The position numbers and the translations under genes were made by a program. 64,000 bases of DNA from Microbacterium sp. SA39 (GTDB lineage: Bacteria; Actinomycetota; Actinomycetes; Actinomycetales; Microbacteriaceae): the NCBI RefSeq assembly GCF_000967865.1, contig NZ_JXRU01000038.1:1-64000 (forward strand), written 5' to 3'. This document shows positions 16,742 to 28,098 of this stretch, piece by piece; the stretch's first letter is position 1, and each line of letters opens with the position of its first letter. The notes under the pieces are model-generated. The model made no database searches and was not told the origin of the DNA. It worked only from the letters and a program-made list of their open reading frames with translations.

Positions 16742-18580
16742 GTGACCCCTGAAGACGCAGTGCTGACCGACGCCCCCGAAGACTCTCCCGCCACCCCTCG
16801 ATTCGAGGAGCTCGGCATCACCGGGCCTGTGCTCAAGGCCATCAAGGATCTCGGGTATGAGACTCCCTCCCCGATCCAGGCGGCCACCATCCCGACCCTC
16901 CTCGCGGGCCGCGACGTCGTCGGCCAGGCGCAGACCGGAACCGGCAAGACCGCGGCCTTCGCCCTCCCCGTGCTCGAGCGACTCGACGTGTCGCAGAAGA
17001 TCCCCCAGGCTCTCGTGCTCGCTCCTACGCGTGAACTCGCGCTGCAGGTGTGCGAGGCCTTCGAGGCGTACGCCTCGAAGATGAAGGGCGTCCACGTCCT
17101 CCCCGTCTACGGCGGACAGGGCTATGGCGTGCAGCTGTCGGCCCTGCGACGCGGCGTGCACGTGATCGTCGGCACCCCCGGTCGCATCATGGACCACCTC
17201 GCCAAGGGCACCCTCGACCTGTCCGAGCTCAAGTACCTGGTGCTCGACGAGGCCGACGAGATGCTGAAGATGGGCTTCGCGGAGGACGTGGAGCAGATCC
17301 TGGCGCAGACCCCCGCCGAGAAGCAGGTCGCCCTGTTCTCGGCGACCATGCCTCCGCAGATCCGTCGCCTGGCGCAGAAGTACCTCCGCGAGCCGGAAGA
17401 GATCAGCATCAAGTCGAAGACCGCGACGGGCACGAACATCACGCAGCGCTACCTCGTGGTGTCGTACGCACAGAAGGTCGATGCCCTCACACGCATCCTC
17501 GAGGTCGAGAACTTCGACGGCATGATCGTCTTCGTCCGCACGAAGAACGAGACCGAGACGCTCGCTGAGAAGCTCCGCGCCCGCGGATACTCCGCGACCG
17601 CGATCAACGGCGATGTCGCCCAGGTGCAGCGCGAGCGCAGCGTGAACCAGCTGAAGGACGGCAAGCTCGACATCCTCGTCGCGACCGACGTCGCCGCGCG
17701 CGGTCTCGACGTCGAGCGCATCAGCCACGTGATCAACTTCGACATCCCGACCGACACCGAGTCCTACGTGCACCGCATCGGTCGCACCGGCCGCGCCGGT
17801 CGCAAGGGTGACGCCATCAGCTTCATCACGCCTCGCGAGCGCTACCTGCTCAAGCACATCGAGAAGGCGACGCGTCAGCAGCCCGCGCAGATGCAGCTGC
17901 CGACGACCGATGACGTCAACACCACGCGTCTCGCTCGGTTCGACGACGCGATCACCACGGCACTGGGCGATTCCGCTGCGATCGAGAAGTTCCGCGACGT
18001 GATCTCTCACTACGTGCGCAATCACGATGTGCCCGAGGCGGATGTCGCCGCGGCGCTCGCGATCGTCTCGCAGGGAGACACCCCGCTCCTGCTCGACCCC
18101 GCGAACGACCGGCTCTCCAAGGCCGTCGAGGCCGACAACCGACCGCCCCGCGAAGGCGGTGCGCGCGGAACCAAGGACAACCGGGAACCCCGTGAACCTC
18201 GTACTGAGCGCCGTGGGCGCGGCGACTACACGGCCTACCGCATCGAGGTCGGCCGACGCCACCGCGTCGAGCCGCGTCAGATCGTCGGTGCGCTCGCCAA
18301 CGAGGGCGGACTCGGTCGTGACGACTTCGGCGTGATCAACATCCGGCCGGACTTCTCGACCGTCGAGCTGCCGTCGAACCTCAGCCCGACCGTGCTCGAG
18401 AAGCTGCGCGACACGCGCATCTCGGGTCGTCTCATCGAGATCAAGCCGGACCGCGGACCCGGTGCTCGTCGCAGCGGACCGCGCGAGGACTCCGGCGACC
18501 GCTACGAGCGACGCGACGACCGTCCGGCGCGCGGCGACCGCGAGGAGAAGCCGTTCCGCAAGCCGCGCCACAAGGCCTGA
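16742..18580 (+). CDS. DEAD/DEAH-box RNA helicase (DeaD/CsdA type)
   Basis: An ATP-dependent RNA helicase of 612 residues. Motif I AQTGTGKT, Ia PTREL, Ib TPGR, II LDEADEM, III SAT, V ATDVAARGLD and VI HRIGRTGRAGR are all present in order. After the core comes a dimerisation-like helical part, then a DbpA-type RNA-binding domain (YRIEVGRRHRVEPRQIVGAL, about residues 495-565), and an Arg/Asp/Gly-rich tail. The family acts in ribosome assembly and cold-shock mRNA unwinding. It ends in a strong terminator. Confidence 0.93.
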   Translation: MTPEDAVLTDAPEDSPATPRFEELGITGPVLKAIKDLGYETPSPIQAATIPTLLAGRDVVGQAQTGTGKTAAFALPVLERLDVSQKIPQALVLAPTRELALQVCEAFEAYASKMKGVHVLPVYGGQGYGVQLSALRRGVHVIVGTPGRIMDHLAKGTLDLSELKYLVLDEADEMLKMGFAEDVEQILAQTPAEKQVALFSATMPPQIRRLAQKYLREPEEISIKSKTATGTNITQRYLVVSYAQKVDALTRILEVENFDGMIVFVRTKNETETLAEKLRARGYSATAINGDVAQVQRERSVNQLKDGKLDILVATDVAARGLDVERISHVINFDIPTDTESYVHRIGRTGRAGRKGDAISFITPRERYLLKHIEKATRQQPAQMQLPTTDDVNTTRLARFDDAITTALGDSAAIEKFRDVISHYVRNHDVPEADVAAALAIVSQGDTPLLLDPANDRLSKAVEADNRPPREGGARGTKDNREPREPRTERRGRGDYTAYRIEVGRRHRVEPRQIVGALANEGGLGRDDFGVINIRPDFSTVELPSNLSPTVLEKLRDTRISGRLIEIKPDRGPGARRSGPREDSGDRYERRDDRPARGDREEKPFRKPRHKA

Positions 18581-18604
18581 CGCGGCACTGAACTCCGCAC
18601 GACC

Positions 18605-18648
18605 AGGACTCCGCAGGAATCACCGATCTCTGCGGAGTTCTCGTTTTT
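18605..18648 (+). terminator. Rho-independent terminator of the DEAD-box helicase gene
   Basis: A 12-bp stem (18605-18616 with 18630-18641, one G-T pair), a 13-base loop and a run of five T at 18644-18648. It lies 25 bases after the stop. Confidence 0.85.
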
Positions 18649-18667
18649 CCTTGCGGTTCGCGACTCT

Positions 18668-21477
<2,810 letters not shown>

Positions 21478-21504
21478 CGAGCGGGTGCCGACATCCGCCG
21501 AGGT

Positions 21505-22602
21505 CTACGCGCCGACCGGAACGGCCGACACCGTGGTGTCGATCGTGAACTGGCCGAGCACGCGCGTCCCGACATAGAGCACCGCTGTCTGGCCCGGAGC
21601 GACACCGTCGAGCGGTGTCTCCGGCACGACCCGCACCCCTTCGTCGGTCAGATGCGCAGTCGCCGGGACCGGCTCGGAATGCGCCCGGATCTGCACGTGA
21701 CAGTCGAACGTCGCCTCCTGCGGCCCCGCTCCCGCCCAGCTGAAGCGCTCCCCCGCGATCTCCGCGATCGCCAGAGCCTCCTTCGGACCCACGACGACCG
21801 TGTTGGAGACGGGTCGCACCTCGAGGACGAACCGGGGCTTGCCGTCGGATGCCGGCACGCCGAGCTTCAACCCTCGACGCTGCCCGACGGTGAAGGCGTG
21901 CGCTCCCTCGTGCGAGCCCACGACGCTGCCAGAACGATCGACGATCTCTCCGGTCGCGGTGCCGACCTTCTCGGCGAGCCAGCCGCGTGTGTCTCCGTCG
22001 GGGATGAAGCAGATGTCGTGGCTGTCGGGCTTCTGCGCCACGCTCAGGCCCCTTGCCTCCGCCTCGGCGCGGACGATCGCCTTCGACGGCGTCGTGCCGA
22101 GCGGGAAATAGGTGTGCGCGAGCTGCTCGGCCGTGAGCACACCGAGCACGTAGGACTGGTCCTTCGCGTTGTCCGACGCGCGGTGCAGCTCGAGTCCCTG
22201 CACGCCCTCGATGAGCGTCGCGTAATGTCCCGTGCACACGGCGTCGAAACCGAGTTCGATCGCCCGCTCGAGCAGAGCGGCGAACTTGATCTTCTCGTTG
22301 CAGCGCATGCAGGGGTTCGGGGTGCGTCCCGCCTGATACTCGGCGATGAAGTCGCCGATCACGTCGTCGCGGAAGCGCTCCGAGAAGTCCCAGACGTAGA
22401 ACGGGATGCCGAGCACGTCGGCGGCGCGACGCGCGTCGAGCGCGTCTTCGATCGTGCAGCAGCCCCGACTGCCCGTCCGCAGGGTGCCACCGGCCCGGGA
22501 GAGCGCGAGGTGCACGCCGACGACGTCGTGCCCCGCCTCCACAGCACGTGCGGCCGCGACGGCGGAATCGACACCACCACTCATCGCCGCAAGTATCCGC
22601 AT
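21505..22602 (-). CDS. mnmA: tRNA-specific 2-thiouridylase MnmA
   Basis: It installs the 2-thio group on wobble U34 of tRNA Lys, Glu and Gln. At 365 residues it has the standard length. The PP-loop [14 protein letters not shown] starts at residue 8, [12 protein letters not shown] holds the first catalytic-type Cys, and [11 protein letters not shown] carries the persulfide Cys. The gene sits 9 bases after the cysteine desulfurase, the expected sulfur donor, but also has its own TAGACT box, so it may be transcribed both ways. Confidence 0.95.
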   Translation of the reverse strand: MRILAAMSGGVDSAVAAARAVEAGHDVVGVHLALSRAGGTLRTGSRGCCTIEDALDARRAADVLGIPFYVWDFSERFRDDVIGDFIAEYQAGRTPNPCMRCNEKIKFAALLERAIELGFDAVCTGHYATLIEGVQGLELHRASDNAKDQSYVLGVLTAEQLAHTYFPLGTTPSKAIVRAEAEARGLSVAQKPDSHDICFIPDGDTRGWLAEKVGTATGEIVDRSGSVVGSHEGAHAFTVGQRRGLKLGVPASDGKPRFVLEVRPVSNTVVVGPKEALAIAEIAGERFSWAGAGPQEATFDCHVQIRAHSEPVPATAHLTDEGVRVVPETPLDGVAPGQTAVLYVGTRVLGQFTIDTTVSAVPVGA

Positions 22603-22608
22603 GAGACC

Positions 22609-22614
22609 AGTCTA
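22609..22614 (-). promoter_or_regulatory. -10 box of mnmA
   Basis: TAGACT on the minus strand lies 6 bases before the mnmA ATG at 22602. It overlaps the end of the cysteine desulfurase coding sequence. Confidence 0.5.
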
Positions 22615-23787
22615 CGAGCGTGCGCCTGCGCTGGACCCGGATGCCCGGAGGTAGGCATCCGCGATGGTGGCGAGCACCGCGTCGACATCGGCATCCGTCG
22701 TCGTCCGCCCGAGGGAGAACCGCAGCACGCTCCGCGCGTCCCGCTCGGTCCGCCCCATGGCCATCACGACGTGCGACGGCTCCGCCACGCCCGCCTGGCA
22801 TGCCGAGCCCGTGGAGGCCGCGACCCCCGCCACATCGAGCAGGAACAGGAGGCTCTCCCCCACGGCTCCCGGGAAGAGCACGTGCGCATTGCCCGGAAGA
22901 CGCCGCACGGGATCTCCCAGGAGTTCGGCCGCAGGAACGGCCGAGCGGATGCCGTCGACGAGTCGGTCCCGCAACGCGGACAGACGTCCCGCCTCATCCT
23001 CACGCTCTGTCTCCGCGAGCTCCACAGCTGTAGCGAAGGCAGCAGCACCCGCCACATCCTGCGTCCCGGCGCGGAGGCCGCGCTGCTGCGCCCCGCCGCG
23101 CAGCAGCGCCGTGAGACGCGCTGACCGCGCCGCGACCAGCGCGCCGACTCCGACGGGCGCCCCGATCTTGTGGCCCGCCACGCTCATCGCGACGAGACCG
23201 ACACCGGGCGCAGCGTCGGATCGCAGACGACGGAAGGAAAGCGGAACATGACCGAGGGCCGCGACCGCGTCGAGGTGGAGCGGCACTTCCGACGCCGCAC
23301 TCGCCGATGCGAGGGCGGCCGCGTCGTTGAGCGTGCCGGCCTCATTGTTCGCGACGAGCGCCGTCGCGAACGCCGCGCCGGGAAGGGCAGCGACGAAGGC
23401 TCGCATGTCGATGGCCGCGGACTCCGTGACCCCCACGGATCTCACCACCGCGCCTTCCTCCGCCAAAGCCGCGACGGTGTCCATCGTCGCGTGGTGCTCG
23501 GCATCCGGCAGCACGATCGCATCGGCGCTCGTGGGACGAGAGCGCCACATGCCCTGCAGCGCGAGATTGATCGATTCCGTGCCCCCCGAGGTGAACACGA
23601 TCTCGATCGGGTCGGCATCCAACACCGCGGCGATGCGCTCGCGCGATTCCTCGAGCAGTCTCCGCGCGTCCTGGCCCGCGCCGTGCGTCGACGAGGCATT
23701 GCCGATCGTCTCAGAGGCCGCCAGCCACGCGTCTCGCGCCTCGGGCCGCAGGGGCGTGGTCGCCGCGTGGTCCAGGTAGTGCCGCAT
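22612..23787 (-). CDS. Cysteine desulfurase (NifS/IscS type)
   Basis: A PLP enzyme of 391 residues that converts cysteine to alanine and hands on persulfide sulfur. HYLDHAATTPLRP is the start signature, SGGTESINLAL binds the cofactor, the PLP lysine is in SVAGHKIGAPVG, and the mobile-loop cysteine is in STGSACQAG. There are no isc/suf scaffold genes beside it; the immediate downstream gene is mnmA, so tRNA thiolation is the likely main use. The ATG at 23787 has CGGAGG just before it and a GAGAAT box 6 bases upstream. Confidence 0.92.
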   Translation of the reverse strand: MRHYLDHAATTPLRPEARDAWLAASETIGNASSTHGAGQDARRLLEESRERIAAVLDADPIEIVFTSGGTESINLALQGMWRSRPTSADAIVLPDAEHHATMDTVAALAEEGAVVRSVGVTESAAIDMRAFVAALPGAAFATALVANNEAGTLNDAAALASASAASEVPLHLDAVAALGHVPLSFRRLRSDAAPGVGLVAMSVAGHKIGAPVGVGALVAARSARLTALLRGGAQQRGLRAGTQDVAGAAAFATAVELAETEREDEAGRLSALRDRLVDGIRSAVPAAELLGDPVRRLPGNAHVLFPGAVGESLLFLLDVAGVAASTGSACQAGVAEPSHVVMAMGRTERDARSVLRFSLGRTTTDADVDAVLATIADAYLRASGSSAGARS

Positions 23788-23875
23788 CCTCCGATTCTCT
23801 CCCGAAAACGCAGCGGACGGGCGACGACCACATGGGACTGAGTGTGCGGTGTCGTGAGACCGCAGCACACCCGCC

Positions 23876-23881
23876 TATGGT
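23876..23881 (+). promoter_or_regulatory. -10 box of glgX
   Basis: TATGGT lies 6 bases before the glgX ATG at 23888; there is no ribosome site between. Confidence 0.45.
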
Positions 23882-23887
23882 GTACTC

Positions 23888-25960
23888 ATGCCCGCGTCCC
23901 GAGACTTCACCGCGCCCGGCGGTCCAGCCCTCGACAACCTCGGCGTCCGTCTCCATGACGGCGTCGGGACACTCCGGGTCTGGTCGCAGAACGCCTCCTC
24001 CGTCGACCTGGTCGTCTTCGACGCCACCGACCTCGACTGGGCGACCGACGTCGCCCCGCTCGAACGCCGCCCCGGAGGCATCTGGGAGGTGACGACCCCT
24101 CTCCTGCAGGCCGGTGTCCGCTACGCGGTCCGGGTCGGCGGACCGCATGGTCCCGGCAACACGTTCAACCAGGAGAGCCTGCTGCTCGACCCGTATGCGC
24201 GCGGGCTCGCCCAGGGCGACGGCTACGAGGAATGGCGCTCCGTGGTGATCGTCGACGGCTTCGACTGGGGCGACTCGCAGAAGCCCCGCGTGCCCCTCGA
24301 CCGCACAGTGATCTACGAGGGCCACCTGAAGGGGCTGACGAAGCGTCATCCCGACGTTCCGCCGGCTCTGCACGGCACCTATGCCGGCCTCGCTCACCCG
24401 GCGATGATCGACTACCTGCGCTCGCTCGGGATCACGTCTGTCGAGCTGCTTCCCGTCCACGCCTTCGTACCGGAGCCGAGGCTGCTCGAACGGGGCCTCA
24501 CGAACTACTGGGGCTACAACACCCTCAACTTCTTCACGCCGCACACCGCCTACGCCACCGAGGACGCGCGCAAAATGGGTCCCGAAGCGGTGCTGGCCGA
24601 GTTCAAGGGCATGGTGCGGCTCCTCCACGAAGCAGGACTCGAGGTCATCCTCGACGTCGTGTACAACCACACCTCCGAGGAAGGCATCGGCGGACCGCGT
24701 TCCAGCCTGCGGGGTATCGACAACGCGAGCTACTACCGGCAGGACGATTCCGGCGTGTACATCGATACGACGGGGTGCGGCAACACCCTGAACACCTCGA
24801 CCGACGCGGGCGCCCGGCTCGTGCTCGACTCGCTCCGATATTGGGCGCAGGAAATGCAGATCGACGGATTCCGCTTCGATCTCGCCGCCGCGCTCGCCCG
24901 TGACGGTGCGCACACCTACACCCCGGAGCATCCGCTCCTCACGGCGATCGCGAACGACCCCGTCCTGGCCGACACGAAACTGATCGCGGAGCCGTGGGAT
25001 GTCGGGCTCGGCGGCTGGCAGACCGGCAACTTCCCGGCCGGCTGGCACGAGTGGAACGACCGCTACCGCGACCGCGTCCGCAACTTCTGGCTCAGCGACA
25101 TCGACTATGCGCGCCGCGCCTCCGCCCCCGTGGGCATCGGCGGCTTCGCCACCCGGCTCGCCGGCTCGTCGAACACCTTCGGCGAGACGCGAGGTCCGCT
25201 GGCGAGTGTGAACTTCGTCACGGCCCACGACGGTTTCACCCTGCACGACCTGGTCTCGTACGACGTGAAGCACAACGAGGCTAACGGCGAGCAGAACCGC
25301 GACGGCGCCGATATGAACCGCGCCTTCAACCACGGCGTCGAAGGGCCGACCGACGATCAGACGATCCTCGCCGCGCGGCGCAAGGCGATGCGCAACCTCC
25401 TCGGTACCCTCCTGCTCTCCGCCGGCATCCCGATGCTCACCGCCGGCGACGAGGTCGGTCGCACGCAGCGGGGCAACAACAACGCCTACGCCCAGGACTC
25501 GGCCATGACCTGGCTCGCCTGGGAGTTCGAGCCGTGGCAGACCGATCTCCGCTCACATGTGGCACGCCTGATCCGGCTGCGCGAGGAGAACCCCGCGCTC
25601 CGTCCCAGCAAGTATGCGCGGCTCGGAGAACACATCCCCAACGCCTCGGTCATGGACTGGTACGACCAGAACGGCGAGACCATGGAGAGCGCGCAGTGGG
25701 CGGACCCCCGAAACCGCACGCTCCAGTACGTCGCGGCGTCCACTCCCGACAAGGAGGCCGCCAACCGCATCCTGCTGATCGTGCACGGCACGGAGTCGCC
25801 GATCGACGTGACGTTCCCCGAGGAGATCGAGGGCGCCACACGTTTCGTATCCCTGTGGTCGAGCGCGGAGGAGCGCCCGTCAGACCAGGCCGAGGTGTTC
25901 GCTCCGGGAGACGTCCTGCCCCTCGCGGGCACGTCCATGCGGCTGTTCCGCGTCGAATGA
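23888..25960 (+). CDS. glgX: Glycogen debranching enzyme GlgX (isoamylase type)
   Basis: A GH13 enzyme of 690 residues that cleaves alpha-1,6 branches. An N-terminal CBM48-like domain (LGVRLHDGVGTLRVWSQNA) is followed by the barrel with region I ILDVVYNHTSEE, region II GFRFDLAAAL (nucleophile Asp331), region III IAEPWDVG (acid Glu368) and region IV VTAHDGFTLHDLVSY (Asp448). GWHEWNDRYRD is typical of GlgX/TreX. It lies 65 bases before glgE on the same strand. Confidence 0.94.
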   Translation: MPASRDFTAPGGPALDNLGVRLHDGVGTLRVWSQNASSVDLVVFDATDLDWATDVAPLERRPGGIWEVTTPLLQAGVRYAVRVGGPHGPGNTFNQESLLLDPYARGLAQGDGYEEWRSVVIVDGFDWGDSQKPRVPLDRTVIYEGHLKGLTKRHPDVPPALHGTYAGLAHPAMIDYLRSLGITSVELLPVHAFVPEPRLLERGLTNYWGYNTLNFFTPHTAYATEDARKMGPEAVLAEFKGMVRLLHEAGLEVILDVVYNHTSEEGIGGPRSSLRGIDNASYYRQDDSGVYIDTTGCGNTLNTSTDAGARLVLDSLRYWAQEMQIDGFRFDLAAALARDGAHTYTPEHPLLTAIANDPVLADTKLIAEPWDVGLGGWQTGNFPAGWHEWNDRYRDRVRNFWLSDIDYARRASAPVGIGGFATRLAGSSNTFGETRGPLASVNFVTAHDGFTLHDLVSYDVKHNEANGEQNRDGADMNRAFNHGVEGPTDDQTILAARRKAMRNLLGTLLLSAGIPMLTAGDEVGRTQRGNNNAYAQDSAMTWLAWEFEPWQTDLRSHVARLIRLREENPALRPSKYARLGEHIPNASVMDWYDQNGETMESAQWADPRNRTLQYVAASTPDKEAANRILLIVHGTESPIDVTFPEEIEGATRFVSLWSSAEERPSDQAEVFAPGDVLPLAGTSMRLFRVE

Positions 25961-26013
25961 TACATGGCCGGGAGGGCTCGCCGGCACCCGTAGGCGCAAC
26001 TTCCCACGCGCTG

Positions 26014-26019
26014 TAGATT
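26014..26019 (+). promoter_or_regulatory. -10 box of glgE
   Basis: TAGATT lies 6 bases before the GTG at 26026, so glgE-glgB has its own leaderless start apart from glgX. Confidence 0.5.
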
Positions 26020-26025
26020 CGGGGG

Positions 26026-28098
26026 GTGGCTGCACGCACCGACACCCGATCCCCCGCTCTCCGGAGCCCCGCTCAGATCCCGACGCGCCCGGTCGGCGCC
26101 GTCACGGTCGTGACGGATACGCGCACCCCGCGCATCCCTCTCGTCAACGGCACGCCCGCGGTTCCCGGCGGCTTCCACCCGAAGGCGGTCGTCGGTGAGG
26201 TGGTCCCGTTCAGCATCGTCGCGTTCCGCGAGGGCCACGACATCATCGGCGTCCACCTCCGGCTGACGTCGCCCGACGGCGAGGAGAGCCTGCATCGCCT
26301 CACGCCGCGTCTGGACGGGACCGACACCTGGGCCGCGGAGATCGCCCTCGATGTGCAAGGGCCGTGGAGCTTCCGCTTCGAGGCGTTCTCCGACGACTTC
26401 GCCACCTGGGCGCATGCGGCCGAGCTGAAAGTCGCCGCGGGCGTCGACGTCGACATCATGGCTGCCCTCGGCGCGGAACTTCTCACCCGCGCAGCGGCGG
26501 AGAAGGACAGGCCCGCCCCCGAGCGCAAGCGCCTTCAGAAGGATGCCGCCTCGCTCGCCGGCGGAGACCCCGCCACGACGATCGCCCTGTCGACGGATGC
26601 CGAGCTGGCCCGGATCTTCGCCGAGCGCCCGCTTTCCACACTTCGTTCGACCGCCGACGAGCAGACACTGCTCGTCGAGCGTGTCGCTGCGGGCGTCGGA
26701 GCCTGGTACGAGTTCTTCCCCCGGTCGGAGGGCGCACGGAAGCTGAAGGACGGTTCGATCAAGAGCGGCACGTTCCGCACGGCGATGAAGCGCCTGCCGG
26801 AGGTCGCGCAGATGGGCTTCGACGTCGTCTATCTGGTTCCGGTCCATCCGATCGGAACCACGAACCGCAAGGGCCGCAACAACACCCTCGTCGCCGAGCC
26901 GAGCGATCCCGGTTCTCCCTACGCGATCGGTGCCGCCGATGGCGGACACGACGCCATCCATCCCGACCTCGGCACGGCCCAGGACTTCCGCGCCTTCGTC
27001 CGCGCGGCGCAGAAGGAAGGACTCGAGGTCGCTCTCGACCTCGCGTTGCAGGCATCCCCTGATCACCCCTGGGTGACAGAGCATCCCGAGTGGTTCACCA
27101 CGCTGCCCGACGGCTCGATCGCCTACGCGGAGAACCCGCCGAAGAAGTATCAGGACATCTACCCGCTGAACTTCGACAACGATCCGGCGGGCATCTACGC
27201 CGAGATGCTGCGCATCGTGCAGCACTGGGTCGCACAGGGCGTCAAGATCTTCCGCGTCGACAACCCGCACACGAAGCCCCTGCAGTTCTGGGAGTGGCTC
27301 ATCGGGACCGTGAACGCCGCGGACCCCGATGTGATCTTCCTGGCGGAGGCCTTCACGCGCCCGGCGGTCATGCGCGCGCTCGCCGCCGTCGGTTTCCAGC
27401 AGAGCTACAGCTACTTCACCTGGCGCAACACCAAGGCGGAGCTCGAGGAGTTCCTCACCTCGATCTCGCACGAGACCAGCGACTACATGCGGCCGAACCT
27501 GTTCGTGAACACGCACGACATCCTGACGGAGTACCTGCAGTTCGGCGGGCGCGCCGCGTATCGTATCCGTGCCTGCATCGCGGCGACAGCGGGTCCGATC
27601 TACGGCGTCTACGCCGGCTACGAGCTGTTCGAGAACGTCGCGCGGCCGGGTTCCGAAGAGAACATCGACAACGAGAAATACGAGTTCAAGCTGCGCGACT
27701 GGGTGGGAGCAGAGCAGCGCGGCGAGTCGCTCGCTCCGCTGCTGCGCAGGCTGAACGAGATCCGGTCCGAGCATCCGGCGCTGCGACAGCTCCGGAACTT
27801 CTCCGCGCACTGGAGCGACGACGACTCGGTCCTCGTCTACAGCAAGCACCTGGATTCCGCGTTCACCGGCACCGGCCAGGACGACACGATCATCGTCGTG
27901 GCGAACCTCGACCCGCACTCCATGCGAGAGACCACGATTCATCTCGACACGACGCGCTGGGGCGTGCCTCTCGGCGAGTCCTTCGAGGTCGAAGACCTGC
28001 TCACCGGGGCTGTCTGGACCTGGGGCGAACACAACTACGTGCGGCTCGATGCCTTCACCGAGCCGGTGCATATCCTGAAGGTGAGGAGCCGATCATGA
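26026..28098 (+). CDS. glgE: Alpha-1,4-glucan:maltose-1-phosphate maltosyltransferase GlgE
   Basis: It extends alpha-1,4-glucan by transferring maltosyl units from maltose-1-phosphate. A 690-residue GH13 enzyme of the GlgE subfamily. The signature VPVHPIGTTNRKGRNN is near residue 270. Nucleophile Asp412 is in FRVDNPHTKP, acid/base Glu441 in LAEAFTRP and Asp498 in NTHDI; their spacing equals that of the characterised Streptomyces enzyme. It overlaps glgB by ATGA. TreS and maltokinase, which supply the donor, are not in this window. Confidence 0.95.
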   Translation: MAARTDTRSPALRSPAQIPTRPVGAVTVVTDTRTPRIPLVNGTPAVPGGFHPKAVVGEVVPFSIVAFREGHDIIGVHLRLTSPDGEESLHRLTPRLDGTDTWAAEIALDVQGPWSFRFEAFSDDFATWAHAAELKVAAGVDVDIMAALGAELLTRAAAEKDRPAPERKRLQKDAASLAGGDPATTIALSTDAELARIFAERPLSTLRSTADEQTLLVERVAAGVGAWYEFFPRSEGARKLKDGSIKSGTFRTAMKRLPEVAQMGFDVVYLVPVHPIGTTNRKGRNNTLVAEPSDPGSPYAIGAADGGHDAIHPDLGTAQDFRAFVRAAQKEGLEVALDLALQASPDHPWVTEHPEWFTTLPDGSIAYAENPPKKYQDIYPLNFDNDPAGIYAEMLRIVQHWVAQGVKIFRVDNPHTKPLQFWEWLIGTVNAADPDVIFLAEAFTRPAVMRALAAVGFQQSYSYFTWRNTKAELEEFLTSISHETSDYMRPNLFVNTHDILTEYLQFGGRAAYRIRACIAATAGPIYGVYAGYELFENVARPGSEENIDNEKYEFKLRDWVGAEQRGESLAPLLRRLNEIRSEHPALRQLRNFSAHWSDDDSVLVYSKHLDSAFTGTGQDDTIIVVANLDPHSMRETTIHLDTTRWGVPLGESFEVEDLLTGAVWTWGEHNYVRLDAFTEPVHILKVRSRS

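Noticed and set aside
15995..18571. Open frame of 858 codons on the minus strand
   Set aside because: Antisense to the DEAD-box helicase and the acyl-CoA synthetase, both clear genes with full motif sets.
25486..28071. Open frame of 861 codons on the minus strand
   Set aside because: Antisense to glgE and the end of glgX, whose catalytic residues are all in frame on the plus strand.
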